64,000 nt of DNA from Lysobacterales bacterium (GCA_022844165.1 JALHMH010000021.1:1-64000), one strand, 5' to 3'. Positions 52,736 to 62,801 are shown, numbered from the stretch's first letter. Program-made: numbers and translations. Notes: a model not told the origin generated them from the letters alone.

Positions 52736-55549
52736 ATGGGATTGAGTCGCTGGAATTGGAAAGCAAAGATCGGCTCTTGGATCTTGATCTTTGCTGGGAT
52801 GTCCGAATCGGGTTTGGGTGCTGGTTTTGTCGGAAAGCCGCCCATCGAGCGCTTCGAGATCCCGCTTCAAGTGTATCCGAGTCACTTTGCCATCGAACAG
52901 ACCGCTGACGGCAGAGTCCATGTCGGCAGCCACGATGGAATATTGAGCTTCGATGGCGAACGCTGGTCGCTGCTAAAGACCAACGGTCAATTGGTGCGCA
53001 GCCTTGCCACCACGGGAAATCGGCTGTATGTCGGAGGCTACGATACATACGGTTATGTCGATCGCGACCCGGGTGGGTATGCGACCTACACTGATTTATC
53101 AGCACAGCGCGCTGCGACATCGGCGCCCGATGGTTTCGCGGATATCTGGCGAATTGCAGTCACCGACGATGGCGTGTTTTTTGTCGCTCTGCATCATGTG
53201 TTCACGTTCGATCCCGAAACCGGTCAGCAGCGCTATCTAAGTCACCCGGGTCGCTTCGGCGGAATTGCACAGTGCAACGGCAAAACCTGGTTGCAGTTTC
53301 GCGGCGAGGGATTTCGGCGCTGGATCGACGGCGCCTGGCAACCGATGCCGCATACGAACAGCTTAAACGAGTTAATCAGCATCGTGCTGCCGGAGTCCTC
53401 GCAAAGCTGTCTGGCGCTCGGGAATTCCGGTTTGCATCGACTGACCGAAAGCTCGGTCGAACGCTTGCCGTTGCCGGATCGAACGCCCCTACAGTGGTTC
53501 CATCAGGGCATACGTTTGCCCGACGGATCCCTGGCAGTTTCAACCTCTGTTGGCCAGGTCTTCCTGTTGAGCGCGAATGACCAGCAATGGCGAACGATTC
53601 CCGTGCACTCCGGTTTCCTGACCGATATTGACTATAACGATGGGGCTCTCCTGGTCGCGGCCACAACAACGATCTACCGTTTTGCCTGGCCCAACGCCTT
53701 CTCGACGTTCGGCACCACCGATGCTCGCCGCAGCTCCTTGACCGGTGCCCGGCAAGTGAACGACCGCTTATTGCTGTTCAGCGATGCCGATGTCTGGCAA
53801 CTTCCGGACCAGGGTGGAGCTGCCGCCATACAGCCGCTGCAGCTCACGCAGTCGTCTTCGTACGATTGGCTTGCGGTTGATGGAACGCAGTTGCTCGCCG
53901 AAGGTCACGCGTTAGTCGAGCTGGCGGCAGCGCCGAGAGTTGTCGACCCGTCAGTCTATCCGCGGTTATTGGTCGCCGATCGATTTCGCACAAGCAGCGT
54001 TTTCGTCGGAACCGAGCACGGTCTGCGCCAAATGCGCAAGGCTGGCGGTTGGACCTTGCAGCCGGATCCTGCTCCACTGGACGGCATGCTGGTGACCAGC
54101 CTTGTCCAACCAGATCGGCATAGCGTCTGGATCGGGTCGCGCAACGGCGTATGGCGGCATCGACTGGACGACTCAGGCCGCGTGCTCGCCGGAGTTCGGG
54201 TTGAACTGCCCCAGAGCGACGATCCGGAAGCACACATCTACATGGATGGCGAGCAGTTGATTGCATCTAATGCTCGTGGGATCTACGCCTGGGACAATGA
54301 TCGGTTCTTGCCAGAACCGCGATTCTCCGACTTGATCGATTTGCGCACACGTTCAGATGAGGCCCTGCAGTTGGTCATCGATCCACACAACAAACGCCGA
54401 TGGGCATTTACCAGTACCGAGTTGTTTACGGATCGTGGCCAGTGGCGTTCGATCCCGTTTCGTTATTCGAATATCGGCCCGATCATTGAGGCGTTACCGA
54501 TCAATGCATCGACGTTGTTGGTTGTCGGCCTCGACGGTGTGATGCAGTACCAGGATCACCTTGAGGCGCCGCACAGAGCGGTGGCGAAACTACAGTTCAC
54601 GTCGGTGACTATGGTGACTGCGAATGGCAGCGAGCGGCCACTGCCCTTGGCGCCGCAAGACCGGGTGAGTCTCGCGCCCGACGACATCGGTGTTCGCTTC
54701 CAGTTCGCATTGTCTGGCTTACGCACCGGAAAGACACTGTATCGGGGCCGGCTGTTTCCCTATGAACAAGAATTCTCGGAATGGGCGTCGAGTGCGGGCT
54801 ATACCTACACCCGGCTGAGACCTGGCGAGTACGAATTGGAGGTCCAGGCCCGCGACGAGCATGGTACGGTCCTGAGCATGCCGCCCTATCGCATTGCGTT
54901 TTCGCCAAAATGGCACGAACTGACGACTGTGCGGATCATGGCGTCGGCGCTTGCCGTGGCCCTCCTTGCCGTGCTGGGATGGCTGATGTATCGGCATCGC
55001 ACACGCGTGCTGCGGCGCCTTGTCGCCGAACGCACAGAAGCGCTGGCGCAAGCCAATCGAAAACTTTCGGATCTTGCCCACCAGGATGCGCTGACGCAAA
55101 TTCCCAACCGGCGCCGTTTTGACGAATACTTCTCCGCATTATGGTCAACATGCGGCCAGAACGGCAGGCACTTGGCTCTGCTGTTAATCGACGTCGATCA
55201 CTTCAAGGCCTACAACGATCGCCACGGACATGCTGCGGGCGATGATCTATTGCGCGCGCTGGCGCGTGTGCTCGCAGCTGCACTGCGACGCAACGAAGAC
55301 CTCATTGCACGTTATGGCGGCGAGGAGTTCGCCGTCATCATGCCGGGTGCGCAGCTCGACGCTGCCGTCGCCACCGGCGAATTGCTGCGAAAAGTCGTTG
55401 CCAACGCCAACCTTGATGTCAGCGTTTCGATTGGCGTCGCCAGCGCAAAACCAAGCCTGGATCCCAACCAGGCCGAGTTGTTCGAGCGCGCCGACAAGGC
55501 GCTGTATCGCGCAAAAGAAGGCGGCCGCAATCGTGTCGAGTCGGATTGA
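52736..55549 (+). CDS. Propeller-type membrane receptor with GGDEF domain
   Basis: A 937-residue diguanylate cyclase. A signal-anchor-like start (residues 11-21) precedes a large extracytoplasmic beta-propeller region (about 35-640), where motifs such as RVHVGSHDGILSFDGERW and VWIGSRNGVWR recall regulator propellers. A Y_Y_Y-like domain (645-710) and one transmembrane helix (about 731-753) follow, then a GGDEF domain with ARYGGEEFAVI near 860 and an intact RNED inhibitory site. It should make c-di-GMP in response to a periplasmic ligand. The start at 52736 has a GGGGG box. The layout is that of a hybrid two-component system in which GGDEF replaces the kinase. Confidence 0.9.
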   Translation: MGLSRWNWKAKIGSWILIFAGMSESGLGAGFVGKPPIERFEIPLQVYPSHFAIEQTADGRVHVGSHDGILSFDGERWSLLKTNGQLVRSLATTGNRLYVGGYDTYGYVDRDPGGYATYTDLSAQRAATSAPDGFADIWRIAVTDDGVFFVALHHVFTFDPETGQQRYLSHPGRFGGIAQCNGKTWLQFRGEGFRRWIDGAWQPMPHTNSLNELISIVLPESSQSCLALGNSGLHRLTESSVERLPLPDRTPLQWFHQGIRLPDGSLAVSTSVGQVFLLSANDQQWRTIPVHSGFLTDIDYNDGALLVAATTTIYRFAWPNAFSTFGTTDARRSSLTGARQVNDRLLLFSDADVWQLPDQGGAAAIQPLQLTQSSSYDWLAVDGTQLLAEGHALVELAAAPRVVDPSVYPRLLVADRFRTSSVFVGTEHGLRQMRKAGGWTLQPDPAPLDGMLVTSLVQPDRHSVWIGSRNGVWRHRLDDSGRVLAGVRVELPQSDDPEAHIYMDGEQLIASNARGIYAWDNDRFLPEPRFSDLIDLRTRSDEALQLVIDPHNKRRWAFTSTELFTDRGQWRSIPFRYSNIGPIIEALPINASTLLVVGLDGVMQYQDHLEAPHRAVAKLQFTSVTMVTANGSERPLPLAPQDRVSLAPDDIGVRFQFALSGLRTGKTLYRGRLFPYEQEFSEWASSAGYTYTRLRPGEYELEVQARDEHGTVLSMPPYRIAFSPKWHELTTVRIMASALAVALLAVLGWLMYRHRTRVLRRLVAERTEALAQANRKLSDLAHQDALTQIPNRRRFDEYFSALWSTCGQNGRHLALLLIDVDHFKAYNDRHGHAAGDDLLRALARVLAAALRRNEDLIARYGGEEFAVIMPGAQLDAAVATGELLRKVVANANLDVSVSIGVASAKPSLDPNQAELFERADKALYRAKEGGRNRVESD

Positions 55550-55586
55550 ACCACTGGTGCACGGATGATTGCCAAATGCGAGACAG

Positions 55587-55618
55587 AGCAAGTTCGCGCC
55601 GCAAGCGGCGCTCTTGCT
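55587..55618. terminator. Bidirectional hairpin between convergent genes
   Basis: AGCAAG (55587-55592) pairs with CTTGCT (55613-55618), enclosing a perfect GCGCCGC-AA-GCGGCGC inner stem. It lies between the convergent stops of the GGDEF gene and secF. No T run is present on either strand, so it may stop transcription only weakly. Confidence 0.4.
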
Positions 55619-55669
55619 ACCCGTGGGTACGCCCGGCCTGCGCCGCGCGCCCACCCTCTCAAAGAGCCG

Positions 55670-56623
55670 TCAGGGTCGCGCCGCCAGCGCTGGATCTTCC
55701 GGTCGAATTTGTTTCAGGTCAGCTTTCGACACGCCCATCCAGAGCAGGATCGGATTGCAGAAAAAGATCGACGATAGCGTACCGATGGCAATACCAACGA
55801 TGCTGGTCAACGCAAAGTTCTCGACGACTGGGCCGCCCAGGAAAAACAACGAGAACAAGGCCATGAACACGGTAATACCAGTGATCAACGTTCGCGACAG
55901 GGTGTTGTTGATTGCTTTGTTGATACTCTCAACGGGCCCCATTTTGCGCGCACTGCGAAAGATCTCGCGGACCCGGTCGAAGACCACAACCTTGTCGTTA
56001 ATCGAATAACCGGCGACGGTCAGCACCGCAGCAAGCACCGTCAGATCGAAGCTCAGCTGCAACAGCGAGATAAATCCAAGCGTGATAATCACATCGTGGA
56101 TCTGCCCGGCCATTGCCGAAAACCCGAAACGCCATTCGAAGCGCATCGCAACGTACAACATGATGGTCAAAAGAACGAAGACGACCGCAATGACGCCGTC
56201 TTCTTTGAGCTCGTCGCCAACCTGCGGGCCGACGAATTCGCTACGTTTGATGTCGACGTTGATGCCGGCCTGAGCGAGCGTTGATTTGACTCGATCGACC
56301 ACCTGCGCCTGGGCCTTGGCATTGTTGGCGTTTTCGCCCGCCAGTGGCGGCACACGGATCGCGATTTCCCGCGAGCCACCAATGCTTTGCACGGTAAAGC
56401 CATCGAAACCGCCTGCGGCGAGCGTGCCTCGGACCTTTTCGCTGTCCAGCGCTTCGACAGACGTCGCTTCGATCAGCGTGCCACCGGTAAAGTCCAGCGC
56501 GAGGTTCAGACCGCGAGTTGCCAGGAGGGCCACCGACGCAATCATCAGGAACACTGAGACAGCCATCGACATCTTGCGCCAACTCATGAACGGGATGTTG
56601 GCATTCGGGTTGAAAATTTCCAT
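55670..56623 (-). CDS. secF: Protein translocase subunit SecF
   Basis: A 317-residue membrane protein of the SecDF complex, which uses the proton gradient to pull exported proteins through SecYEG. It has the N-terminal helix, the periplasmic P domain (LDFTGGTLIEATSVEAL), and the C-terminal helices with GFSAMAGQIHDVIITLGF and VAGYSINDKVVVFDRVRE. The last motif, with D and R, is the family's proton-path signature. It follows secD by 18 bases. Confidence 0.96.
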   Translation of the reverse strand: MEIFNPNANIPFMSWRKMSMAVSVFLMIASVALLATRGLNLALDFTGGTLIEATSVEALDSEKVRGTLAAGGFDGFTVQSIGGSREIAIRVPPLAGENANNAKAQAQVVDRVKSTLAQAGINVDIKRSEFVGPQVGDELKEDGVIAVVFVLLTIMLYVAMRFEWRFGFSAMAGQIHDVIITLGFISLLQLSFDLTVLAAVLTVAGYSINDKVVVFDRVREIFRSARKMGPVESINKAINNTLSRTLITGITVFMALFSLFFLGGPVVENFALTSIVGIAIGTLSSIFFCNPILLWMGVSKADLKQIRPEDPALAARP

Positions 56624-56641
56624 CGTAGTTCTCCTACCCGA

Positions 56642-58501
56642 TCAAACGGAAATAGCCGCGACTTTGCGCTGGCGGTTGTAGATCGCAGCCATGATCACAT
56701 TAGTGACCACAACTGCACTGAACATCGACGTCAACAATCCGGCGAGTAAGGTGACCGCAAAGCCACGCACCGGGCCGGAACCAAAGGCGAACATCGCCAG
56801 CGCCGCAAACATTGTCGTCAGGTTTGCGTCGAGAATTGTGCCCCACGCCTTTTCGTAACCAGCCCGTAGCGCCGCCAGTGGTGAGTTACCCGCGCGCACC
56901 TCCTCGCGAATGCGTTCGGCAATGAGCACGTTGGCGTCGACTGCCATACCCACAGTCAGTACGATGCCAGCGATTCCCGGCATCGTCAGCGTTGCGCCAA
57001 GAAAGCTCAAAACTGCCGTTAGCAAGAGTAAATTGACGCTAAGACCAACTACTGTCACAACACCGACCAGTCGGTAATAGACCATGACAAACAACGCGAT
57101 CAGCGCCGTGCCGATCAGCATCGCCTCCAAACCACGCTGAATGTTCTCTGCGCCCAGCGACGGCCCGATGACTCGCTCTTCGATGATGTCGATCGGCACC
57201 GCCAGGGAACCGGCGCGCAAGAGCAAAGCCAGTTCGGTGGCCTCTTGCATGCTGTCGAGACCCGTGGTTTGAAACCTCGGCCCGAAGACGCCACGAATAT
57301 TGGCGACACTGATGATTTCTTTGGTTTCGCGCGAGGTCCGTACCTCTTTTCCATCGACAATTTTGACTTCGGGCACTCGTTCGATGAACACCACTGCCAT
57401 CGGTCGGCCGACATTGTCGGTGGTGAAATCGAGCATGCGCCTGCCGCCCGCTGCGTCCAGTGTGACCGAAACGGCGGGCGTACCCGACTCGGTGTCGAGC
57501 ATGCTTGTCGCACCCGTCAACTGATCGCCCGTTGCGATGATCTCGCGCCGGACAACCACCGGCTCGCCTTCACGCGTGTACACCAGCAACGAATCCGGTG
57601 GAACTCGTCCGGTCTGTGCGATTTCAACCGCATTGACCGAGTCGTTGACCGCCCGGTACTCCAGGGTGGCGGTTGCGCCCAAGATCGTCTTTGCGCGCGT
57701 AGGATCCTGCACGCCGGGCAATTGCACCACAATGCGCGTGGCGCCCTGCTGTTGAATGATCGGCTCGGCCACGCCCAATTCGTTGATTCGATTGCGCAGC
57801 GTGGTGATGTTCTGTTCGATGGTCGCGCGCTGCGCCTGGGCCACGGTCTCTGGGCGAATGACGGCCTCGAGAATCGTCTCCGAGGCATCCCGGCGGGTGA
57901 CGATCAGGTCCGGCAACTGCTCCGTCAGTTCGGTGTAAGCGCGCTCGCGATCCTCACGCGTGGTCAGTTCGACGACAAAGCCATCTGCGGTTCGCGTAAC
58001 ACCACGATAGGGGATCTTTTCGGCACGCAGCATCACATACAGGCCGTCGATGTAACCCTCATCCAGTTTGTCGCGAGCCGCCTGCTGATCGACTTGCATC
58101 AGGAAGTGAATGCCACCGCGAAGATCCAGGCCCAAGGTCATCGGCTTGCCGCGAATCGCGCTCAACCATGAGGGAACCGTGCTGGCGGTATCCAGTGCGA
58201 TGGTGTACTTCTCGATGCCGAGTTCTTCCACCAAGGCTGTGTGCGCAGCAAGTTGCGAGTCGTTTTCAGCAAAGCGCAGCGTCAGCCGATCGTCATCGAT
58301 CCTGACGTTGTCGAAGGCGATTTTCTTGCCCTTGAGCGTGCCCTCGACGCGGCCTTGCAGCAAATCGTTGACCACTTCGCCGCGATTGGCCGAAATCTGG
58401 ATTGCCGGCTGACCAGGAAACGCATTCGGCAGTGCGTACAGGAATGCGAACACAACCAGGGCTGTGACCAGCCCGATCTTCCATTTGGGGATTTCAAACA
58501 T
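56642..58501 (-). CDS. secD: Protein translocase subunit SecD
   Basis: A 619-residue SecD. The motif LGLDLRGGIHFLMQVD marks the first periplasmic part; ELGVAEPIIQQQGATRIVVQLPGVQDPTRAKTILG lies in the head region. The last third holds the six helices with PGIAGIVLTVGMAVDANVLIAERIREE. It works with SecF, which is encoded 18 bases downstream, and yajC lies 74 bases upstream. Full family length with no missing motif. Confidence 0.97.
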   Translation of the reverse strand: MFEIPKWKIGLVTALVVFAFLYALPNAFPGQPAIQISANRGEVVNDLLQGRVEGTLKGKKIAFDNVRIDDDRLTLRFAENDSQLAAHTALVEELGIEKYTIALDTASTVPSWLSAIRGKPMTLGLDLRGGIHFLMQVDQQAARDKLDEGYIDGLYVMLRAEKIPYRGVTRTADGFVVELTTREDRERAYTELTEQLPDLIVTRRDASETILEAVIRPETVAQAQRATIEQNITTLRNRINELGVAEPIIQQQGATRIVVQLPGVQDPTRAKTILGATATLEYRAVNDSVNAVEIAQTGRVPPDSLLVYTREGEPVVVRREIIATGDQLTGATSMLDTESGTPAVSVTLDAAGGRRMLDFTTDNVGRPMAVVFIERVPEVKIVDGKEVRTSRETKEIISVANIRGVFGPRFQTTGLDSMQEATELALLLRAGSLAVPIDIIEERVIGPSLGAENIQRGLEAMLIGTALIALFVMVYYRLVGVVTVVGLSVNLLLLTAVLSFLGATLTMPGIAGIVLTVGMAVDANVLIAERIREEVRAGNSPLAALRAGYEKAWGTILDANLTTMFAALAMFAFGSGPVRGFAVTLLAGLLTSMFSAVVVTNVIMAAIYNRQRKVAAISV

Positions 58502-58575
58502 GCCAAACCCTTTGCTGCTCGGTACCGAGCGTCAGTGACTGTATTGCCGCCGAACCGGCAGCTGCCTTCGAGCGC

Positions 58576-58899
58576 TCAGCCCTTGTAGGTGCCCTTGGGA
58601 ACCACGGCGCCAACCGAGTGCTTCTGCACCTGTATGCGGACGCCATTGGCAATTTCCAAGGTCACGAAGCTTTCACCCACATCGTCGATACGGCCAAGAA
58701 TGCCTCCCTGGGTGACCACTTCGTCACCGCGACCCAGGGCGTCGACCATGCCCTTGTGCTCACGCATACGCTTTTGCTGCGGCCGGATCAGCAAGAAATA
58801 AAAAATCGCAAAAAACACCACGAGCATGATCAGACTGGGCCACATGCTCGGCTGCGCCGGCGCACCTTGCGCGTAAGCGGATGAAATCAAGAAATCCAT
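58576..58899 (-). CDS. yajC: Preprotein translocase accessory subunit YajC
   Basis: A 107-residue single-helix membrane protein. The helix MLVVFFAIFYFLLIRPQQKRMREH and the following small beta-rich part with RGDEVVTQGGILGRIDDV identify it. It associates with SecDF at the translocon. The yajC-secD-secF order is standard; queA and tgt, which often precede it, are missing and replaced by cobS upstream across 86 bases. Confidence 0.96.
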   Translation of the reverse strand: MDFLISSAYAQGAPAQPSMWPSLIMLVVFFAIFYFLLIRPQQKRMREHKGMVDALGRGDEVVTQGGILGRIDDVGESFVTLEIANGVRIQVQKHSVGAVVPKGTYKG

Positions 58900-58985
58900 C
58901 GACGTTTCTCAGTGACGCCGCATACCGCGGCAAGACAGCCGCCGAGTATGCCATAGCCTTGCGAATTGCGACTCTATGCAATCGC

Positions 58986-59741
58986 TCACAGGCGGGATTG
59001 AGATACGGCGAATACCAGCAAGACGACGACTTCGACCGCTTGATTGCCGGCGCCCAGCGTATCGCCGGTGATCCCGCCCAATTGCGATTTGAAATACCAA
59101 CCGACCAATAGTGTGGTGAATACTGCCGCCAGGAACGCAATGATGGTGCCGGGACTGAATGCCAGTGCCGCGCAAATGGCGAGCGCAAACCCGGTTCCGA
59201 TCGCGCCTTCCCGCCAGCTCATGGCATCGGCCATCGGCTTGTTGCTGCCGCTGCGCACGTACGGCAAAAACAGCATGAGCCAGAGGCTCGATGTGCGCGC
59301 CAGTGTGTGCGCAACGACCAGCGCCACGAAAGCCTGGTACGCATCGAGCGGTACCAGTGCCCCCACTCTCAGCAACAGGCTGATCACCAGCGCGATGGCA
59401 CCGTAACTACCGATACGGCTGTCTTTCATGATTTCCAGTTTGCGTTCGATGGTCAGGCCACCGCCGAGCCCGTCGGCGGTATCAGCCAGTCCATCCTCGT
59501 GAAATGCGCCGGTCACGACGACGAGCCCGAGCACGGTCAGCATGGCCGCTAGAAACGGCGTCAAGTACAGTGCACCGAGCGCAAAGATCCCAGCTCCGAT
59601 CGCCCCCACAGTGAGGCCAACGATCGGAAAATAGCGCGCCGAATGTCCCAGGCTTTGCGCGTCCGGGTAGGCAAGTCGCGCCACGGGCAGCCGGGTCAGG
59701 AACATCAATGCCGTGGCCAGAAGTCGCAGCTGGCGTGTCAT
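58986..59741 (-). CDS. cobS: Adenosylcobinamide-GDP ribazoletransferase
   Basis: A 251-residue integral membrane enzyme that joins adenosylcobinamide-GDP and alpha-ribazole (or its phosphate) in late cobalamin synthesis. TGAFHEDGLADTADGLGGG carries the catalytic acidic residues, and MKDSRIGSYGAIALV is a second family block. Its ATG overlaps the cobT stop (ATGA). With cobT it makes a nucleotide-loop assembly pair. No cobU, cobalamin riboswitch or corrin-ring genes are visible here. Confidence 0.94.
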   Translation of the reverse strand: MTRQLRLLATALMFLTRLPVARLAYPDAQSLGHSARYFPIVGLTVGAIGAGIFALGALYLTPFLAAMLTVLGLVVVTGAFHEDGLADTADGLGGGLTIERKLEIMKDSRIGSYGAIALVISLLLRVGALVPLDAYQAFVALVVAHTLARTSSLWLMLFLPYVRSGSNKPMADAMSWREGAIGTGFALAICAALAFSPGTIIAFLAAVFTTLLVGWYFKSQLGGITGDTLGAGNQAVEVVVLLVFAVSQSRL

Positions 59742-60745
59742 GCCAACGCCCGGCTGATCTGCGCCGATTCGAAACTCGCCATATCTCTTAAGATCGCACA
59801 GGCGGCTTGCAATAGCGGCACCGCCAGTGCCGCACCGCTGCCTTCCCCTAATCGCATGCCCAGATCCAAGAGGGGACGTGCACCCAACGCTTCCAGCACA
59901 AGATCATGTCCAGGCTCGGCGGATCGGTGGGCAAACACCAGCGCCCGGCGGCAATCAGGATCGATGGCACACGCGAACAACGCCGCCGCACTGGCGACAA
60001 AGCCATCCACCAGGACCAGAATGCCTGCCCCGGACGCCGCCTGCATGGCACCGGCCAAAGCGACGATCTCAAAGCCGCCCAATTCCCTTAGCAAGACCAA
60101 AGGATCCCTCTGATCAGCACCGACCCGCGTGATGGCTTGCGAAATCAGCATTGCTTTGCGCTGAATGCCATCGACGTTGAGCCCAGTGCCGGGACCGACA
60201 ACCGCTAGCGCCGGGATGCCCAATAATGTCGCTACCAGCGCGGTCGCTGAGCTGGTATTGCCGATGCCCATTTCGCCGAGCACCAAGAGTCGAGCTTCGC
60301 AACGCGCGACAGCCGCCCTGCCCGCTTCGAATGCCGCGGCTAGTTGGTCGCTGGTCATTGCGGGTGCATCTACGAAGTTCGCTGTGCCAGGTCCACAATG
60401 CGCGTCGACCACATTGGTCATCGGCTCAAGCGCTGATGCCACGCCAACATTCACCACCTCCAGCCGCGCAGAAATCAGCCCTGCGAGCACGTTGATCGCC
60501 GCACCGCCATTGGAGAAATTGCGCACCATCTGCGCGGTGACCGATTGCGGATAGGCGCTCACGCCCGCCGCAGCGATGCCGTGATCTGCGGCGAACACGA
60601 CCACGGCTACCGGATCGAGGTCTGGCCTCAGCGTGCCTTGAAATTCGGCAATATCGACTGCCAATTGCTCTAAACGACCCAAGGATCCAGAGGGCTTGGT
60701 TTTGTTATCAATCGCCGCCAGGGCACGGATGCGCCAACTGCTCAT
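59738..60745 (-). CDS. cobT: Nicotinate-nucleotide-dimethylbenzimidazole phosphoribosyltransferase
   Basis: A 335-residue CobT. It opens with NKTKPSGSLGRLEQLA, has VVVFAADHGIAAAGVSAYP, the block LVLGEMGIGNTSSATALVA and the catalytic-glutamate segment MRLGEGSGAALAVPLLQAA. It makes alpha-ribazole phosphate for the lower ligand of vitamin B12. I took the ATG at 60745; an in-frame GTG nine bases earlier is possible. It starts 76 bases after the S9 peptidase stop on the same strand. Confidence 0.95.
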   Translation of the reverse strand: MSSWRIRALAAIDNKTKPSGSLGRLEQLAVDIAEFQGTLRPDLDPVAVVVFAADHGIAAAGVSAYPQSVTAQMVRNFSNGGAAINVLAGLISARLEVVNVGVASALEPMTNVVDAHCGPGTANFVDAPAMTSDQLAAAFEAGRAAVARCEARLLVLGEMGIGNTSSATALVATLLGIPALAVVGPGTGLNVDGIQRKAMLISQAITRVGADQRDPLVLLRELGGFEIVALAGAMQAASGAGILVLVDGFVASAAALFACAIDPDCRRALVFAHRSAEPGHDLVLEALGARPLLDLGMRLGEGSGAALAVPLLQAACAILRDMASFESAQISRALA

Positions 60746-60821
60746 GTTGATCACCGGAACAAACTTCGATCAGCATAACCGGTCGGCTTCTGTTCCGCGC
60801 CAGGCCTGCACTTGGCAACGA

Positions 60822-62801
60822 TCACGGTGGCGCATTTCTGCCTTCTGCCGCAGTCGCAGTGTTGTCAAAGAACCGGTGCGTTGCGGGTGATGAACGCAGG
60901 TTACGAAGGTAGTCGATCACCTGCGCATTCGGTGGTTCTGGCTTCGGCATGGCCAGATGACGATGCAGCATCGTCTCCATCAGGAACAGATTGGTTTCGC
61001 GGGCGATATCGTCGCGTTGGCGATGGCCTGCGCCATGGTCGATCAAAACCGTCACGTCCTTCTCCGCGAGTTTGGCGCGAGCGGCGTATTCAATGATGCC
61101 GGCGATGCCGACGCGCTCGTCGCTACCGCCGGCGACGATCAAAACCGGGCGGGTCAGACGCTGCACGTTTGCGAGCGGCGATTGCGCACGCAGGCGCTCC
61201 ATATGCGCCTGATCTTCAACGTCGAGCTTCAGCATCTTCAGCCAGTCCGCCATCGGCACGACGCTGTCTAATCGCACTGACTCGGCGTTGCGCAGCACCC
61301 ATTCCAACGTCCAGGCAAAATCCGGCGGTGGCACAAAAGCCACCGCGGCGCGGTAAAGCTCGGGGGCGAAGGTAACGCCCAGGAGTGCTGCGTAACCGCC
61401 GTAGGATGCGCCGACGATCGCGATGCGCTGCGGATCGCCCATGCCGGCGTCGAGCAAAGACCGCACGCCTTCATCGATGTCGCGCTGCACGCGCCCATGA
61501 CCGAAATCGCCACCCGCCGCCACCATGTACGCGTGGCCGTGCCCGGTTGATCCGCGATGGTTAGGCTCGAACACGATCGCGCCGCGGCTGGCGATGAACT
61601 GCGCGAGTCCGTTGTAGATGGGCTGCCAGAGATTCCACGGACCGCCATGCGCTACCACCACCAGCGGCAGTGTTCGAACATCGCCCGGCGGCACACTGAT
61701 GAAGCCGTGCAAACGCATGCCATCGCTGGCGGTCCAGGTATACGGCTGCTTAGTAAGTCGGGCTGGCGACGCGCCACCGCGCTCGTCGATCAGCAGCTCG
61801 GTGCGCAGGGTTTCTGGATCGAACAAATGCCAGCGCGCGAACTGCCGCGCACTGTGCCGCTCCTCGATGAGCCATCGCGATGCGGCGATCTGTGGCCGCA
61901 GAGCGCTGCCGGGAAACGCCTGCTGCAGATGCCGAACGGCGGCCAGATCGCGCGGTTCGATAGCAGCGATCTGCGCGACAGTGCTGCGATATCCGGCGAT
62001 GCGCGGCCGACCGGTTGCATCTACCGCAAGAAAGTCGAGATCCGCCTCGCCGCGGGGATCGCGGGCCAGCAGCGTTTTGCTTCCGCGGCGATCAATGCGC
62101 ACGAGCCGCGCCAATCCAAGCGCGTCGCCCTCGAGCGAGTTGCTGCGCAACAGCAACTCGCCGGCGTCGTCGAAGACAGGCGAGCAACGATGCAGATCGC
62201 CGCAGCGCAAGGTCTCGCGCAGCGAGCCTGCAGAATCGAGTCGATACAGTACCAAAGCCAGATCTTCGATGCGCTGCAACCAGCTCAGCCTGCCTTCCGA
62301 CGCGAGGGCATAGCCGCTGATGCGCCGCGTATCCTCATACAACAGCTCGATTTCGCCGCCGACGGCGTAGCGCTTTAGCTGCCAGCGTTGCGCGCTGTGA
62401 TCGCCGGGCGCGACAACCGTGATCGCCGCGGCGTGCGTCGCATCGACGCGCCACTCACTGCGCTCCTCGAGTTGCGTCAACAGACCAGAACCACTCTGCC
62501 CTGCCACCGCAAGCGCGAAGATCTGCGTCGGCGCTGCAAGCAGCAACCAGCGGCCATCGCGTGTGTAAATCAGCTCTTGAGCGGGCGTGTGCGCCATCGC
62601 GCGGCGGGGCCTGGCTCCGTCCAGCGTTTGCAGCCAGACCGCACGACGGGCGCCCTCTTCGGCCAACCAGGCGACCGACTTTCCATCTGGCGCGATGGTC
62701 GTGGCGGAGATTTCTGCTCGCGCCAGGAATTCGCTGCGCGTCGGCATCGCCATCGCCACGGGCGGCAAACAGCACAGAGCTACAGCGAGCCAGCGCCTCA
62801 T
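60822..62801 (-). CDS. Secreted S9 family prolyl oligopeptidase-like peptidase
   Basis: A 659-residue protein with a signal peptide (MRRWLAVALCCLPPVAMAMP). An N-terminal propeller region is followed by the alpha/beta hydrolase domain from about 400. The catalytic serine is in VGASYGGYAALLG (near 466), the aspartate in AGGSDERV (near 560) and the histidine in DHGAGHRQRDD (near 590). Its family cleaves peptides, often after proline. Its ATG overlaps the stop of the upstream gene (ATGA), and the chosen start leaves out 29 upstream in-frame codons without family resemblance. Confidence 0.9.
   Translation of the reverse strand: MRRWLAVALCCLPPVAMAMPTRSEFLARAEISATTIAPDGKSVAWLAEEGARRAVWLQTLDGARPRRAMAHTPAQELIYTRDGRWLLLAAPTQIFALAVAGQSGSGLLTQLEERSEWRVDATHAAAITVVAPGDHSAQRWQLKRYAVGGEIELLYEDTRRISGYALASEGRLSWLQRIEDLALVLYRLDSAGSLRETLRCGDLHRCSPVFDDAGELLLRSNSLEGDALGLARLVRIDRRGSKTLLARDPRGEADLDFLAVDATGRPRIAGYRSTVAQIAAIEPRDLAAVRHLQQAFPGSALRPQIAASRWLIEERHSARQFARWHLFDPETLRTELLIDERGGASPARLTKQPYTWTASDGMRLHGFISVPPGDVRTLPLVVVAHGGPWNLWQPIYNGLAQFIASRGAIVFEPNHRGSTGHGHAYMVAAGGDFGHGRVQRDIDEGVRSLLDAGMGDPQRIAIVGASYGGYAALLGVTFAPELYRAAVAFVPPPDFAWTLEWVLRNAESVRLDSVVPMADWLKMLKLDVEDQAHMERLRAQSPLANVQRLTRPVLIVAGGSDERVGIAGIIEYAARAKLAEKDVTVLIDHGAGHRQRDDIARETNLFLMETMLHRHLAMPKPEPPNAQVIDYLRNLRSSPATHRFFDNTATAAEGRNAPP

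Noticed and set aside
58900..60821. Cobalamin riboswitch near cobT or cobS
   Set aside because: The gaps are 86 and 76 bases, too short for the full element, and no B12-box-like core is seen.
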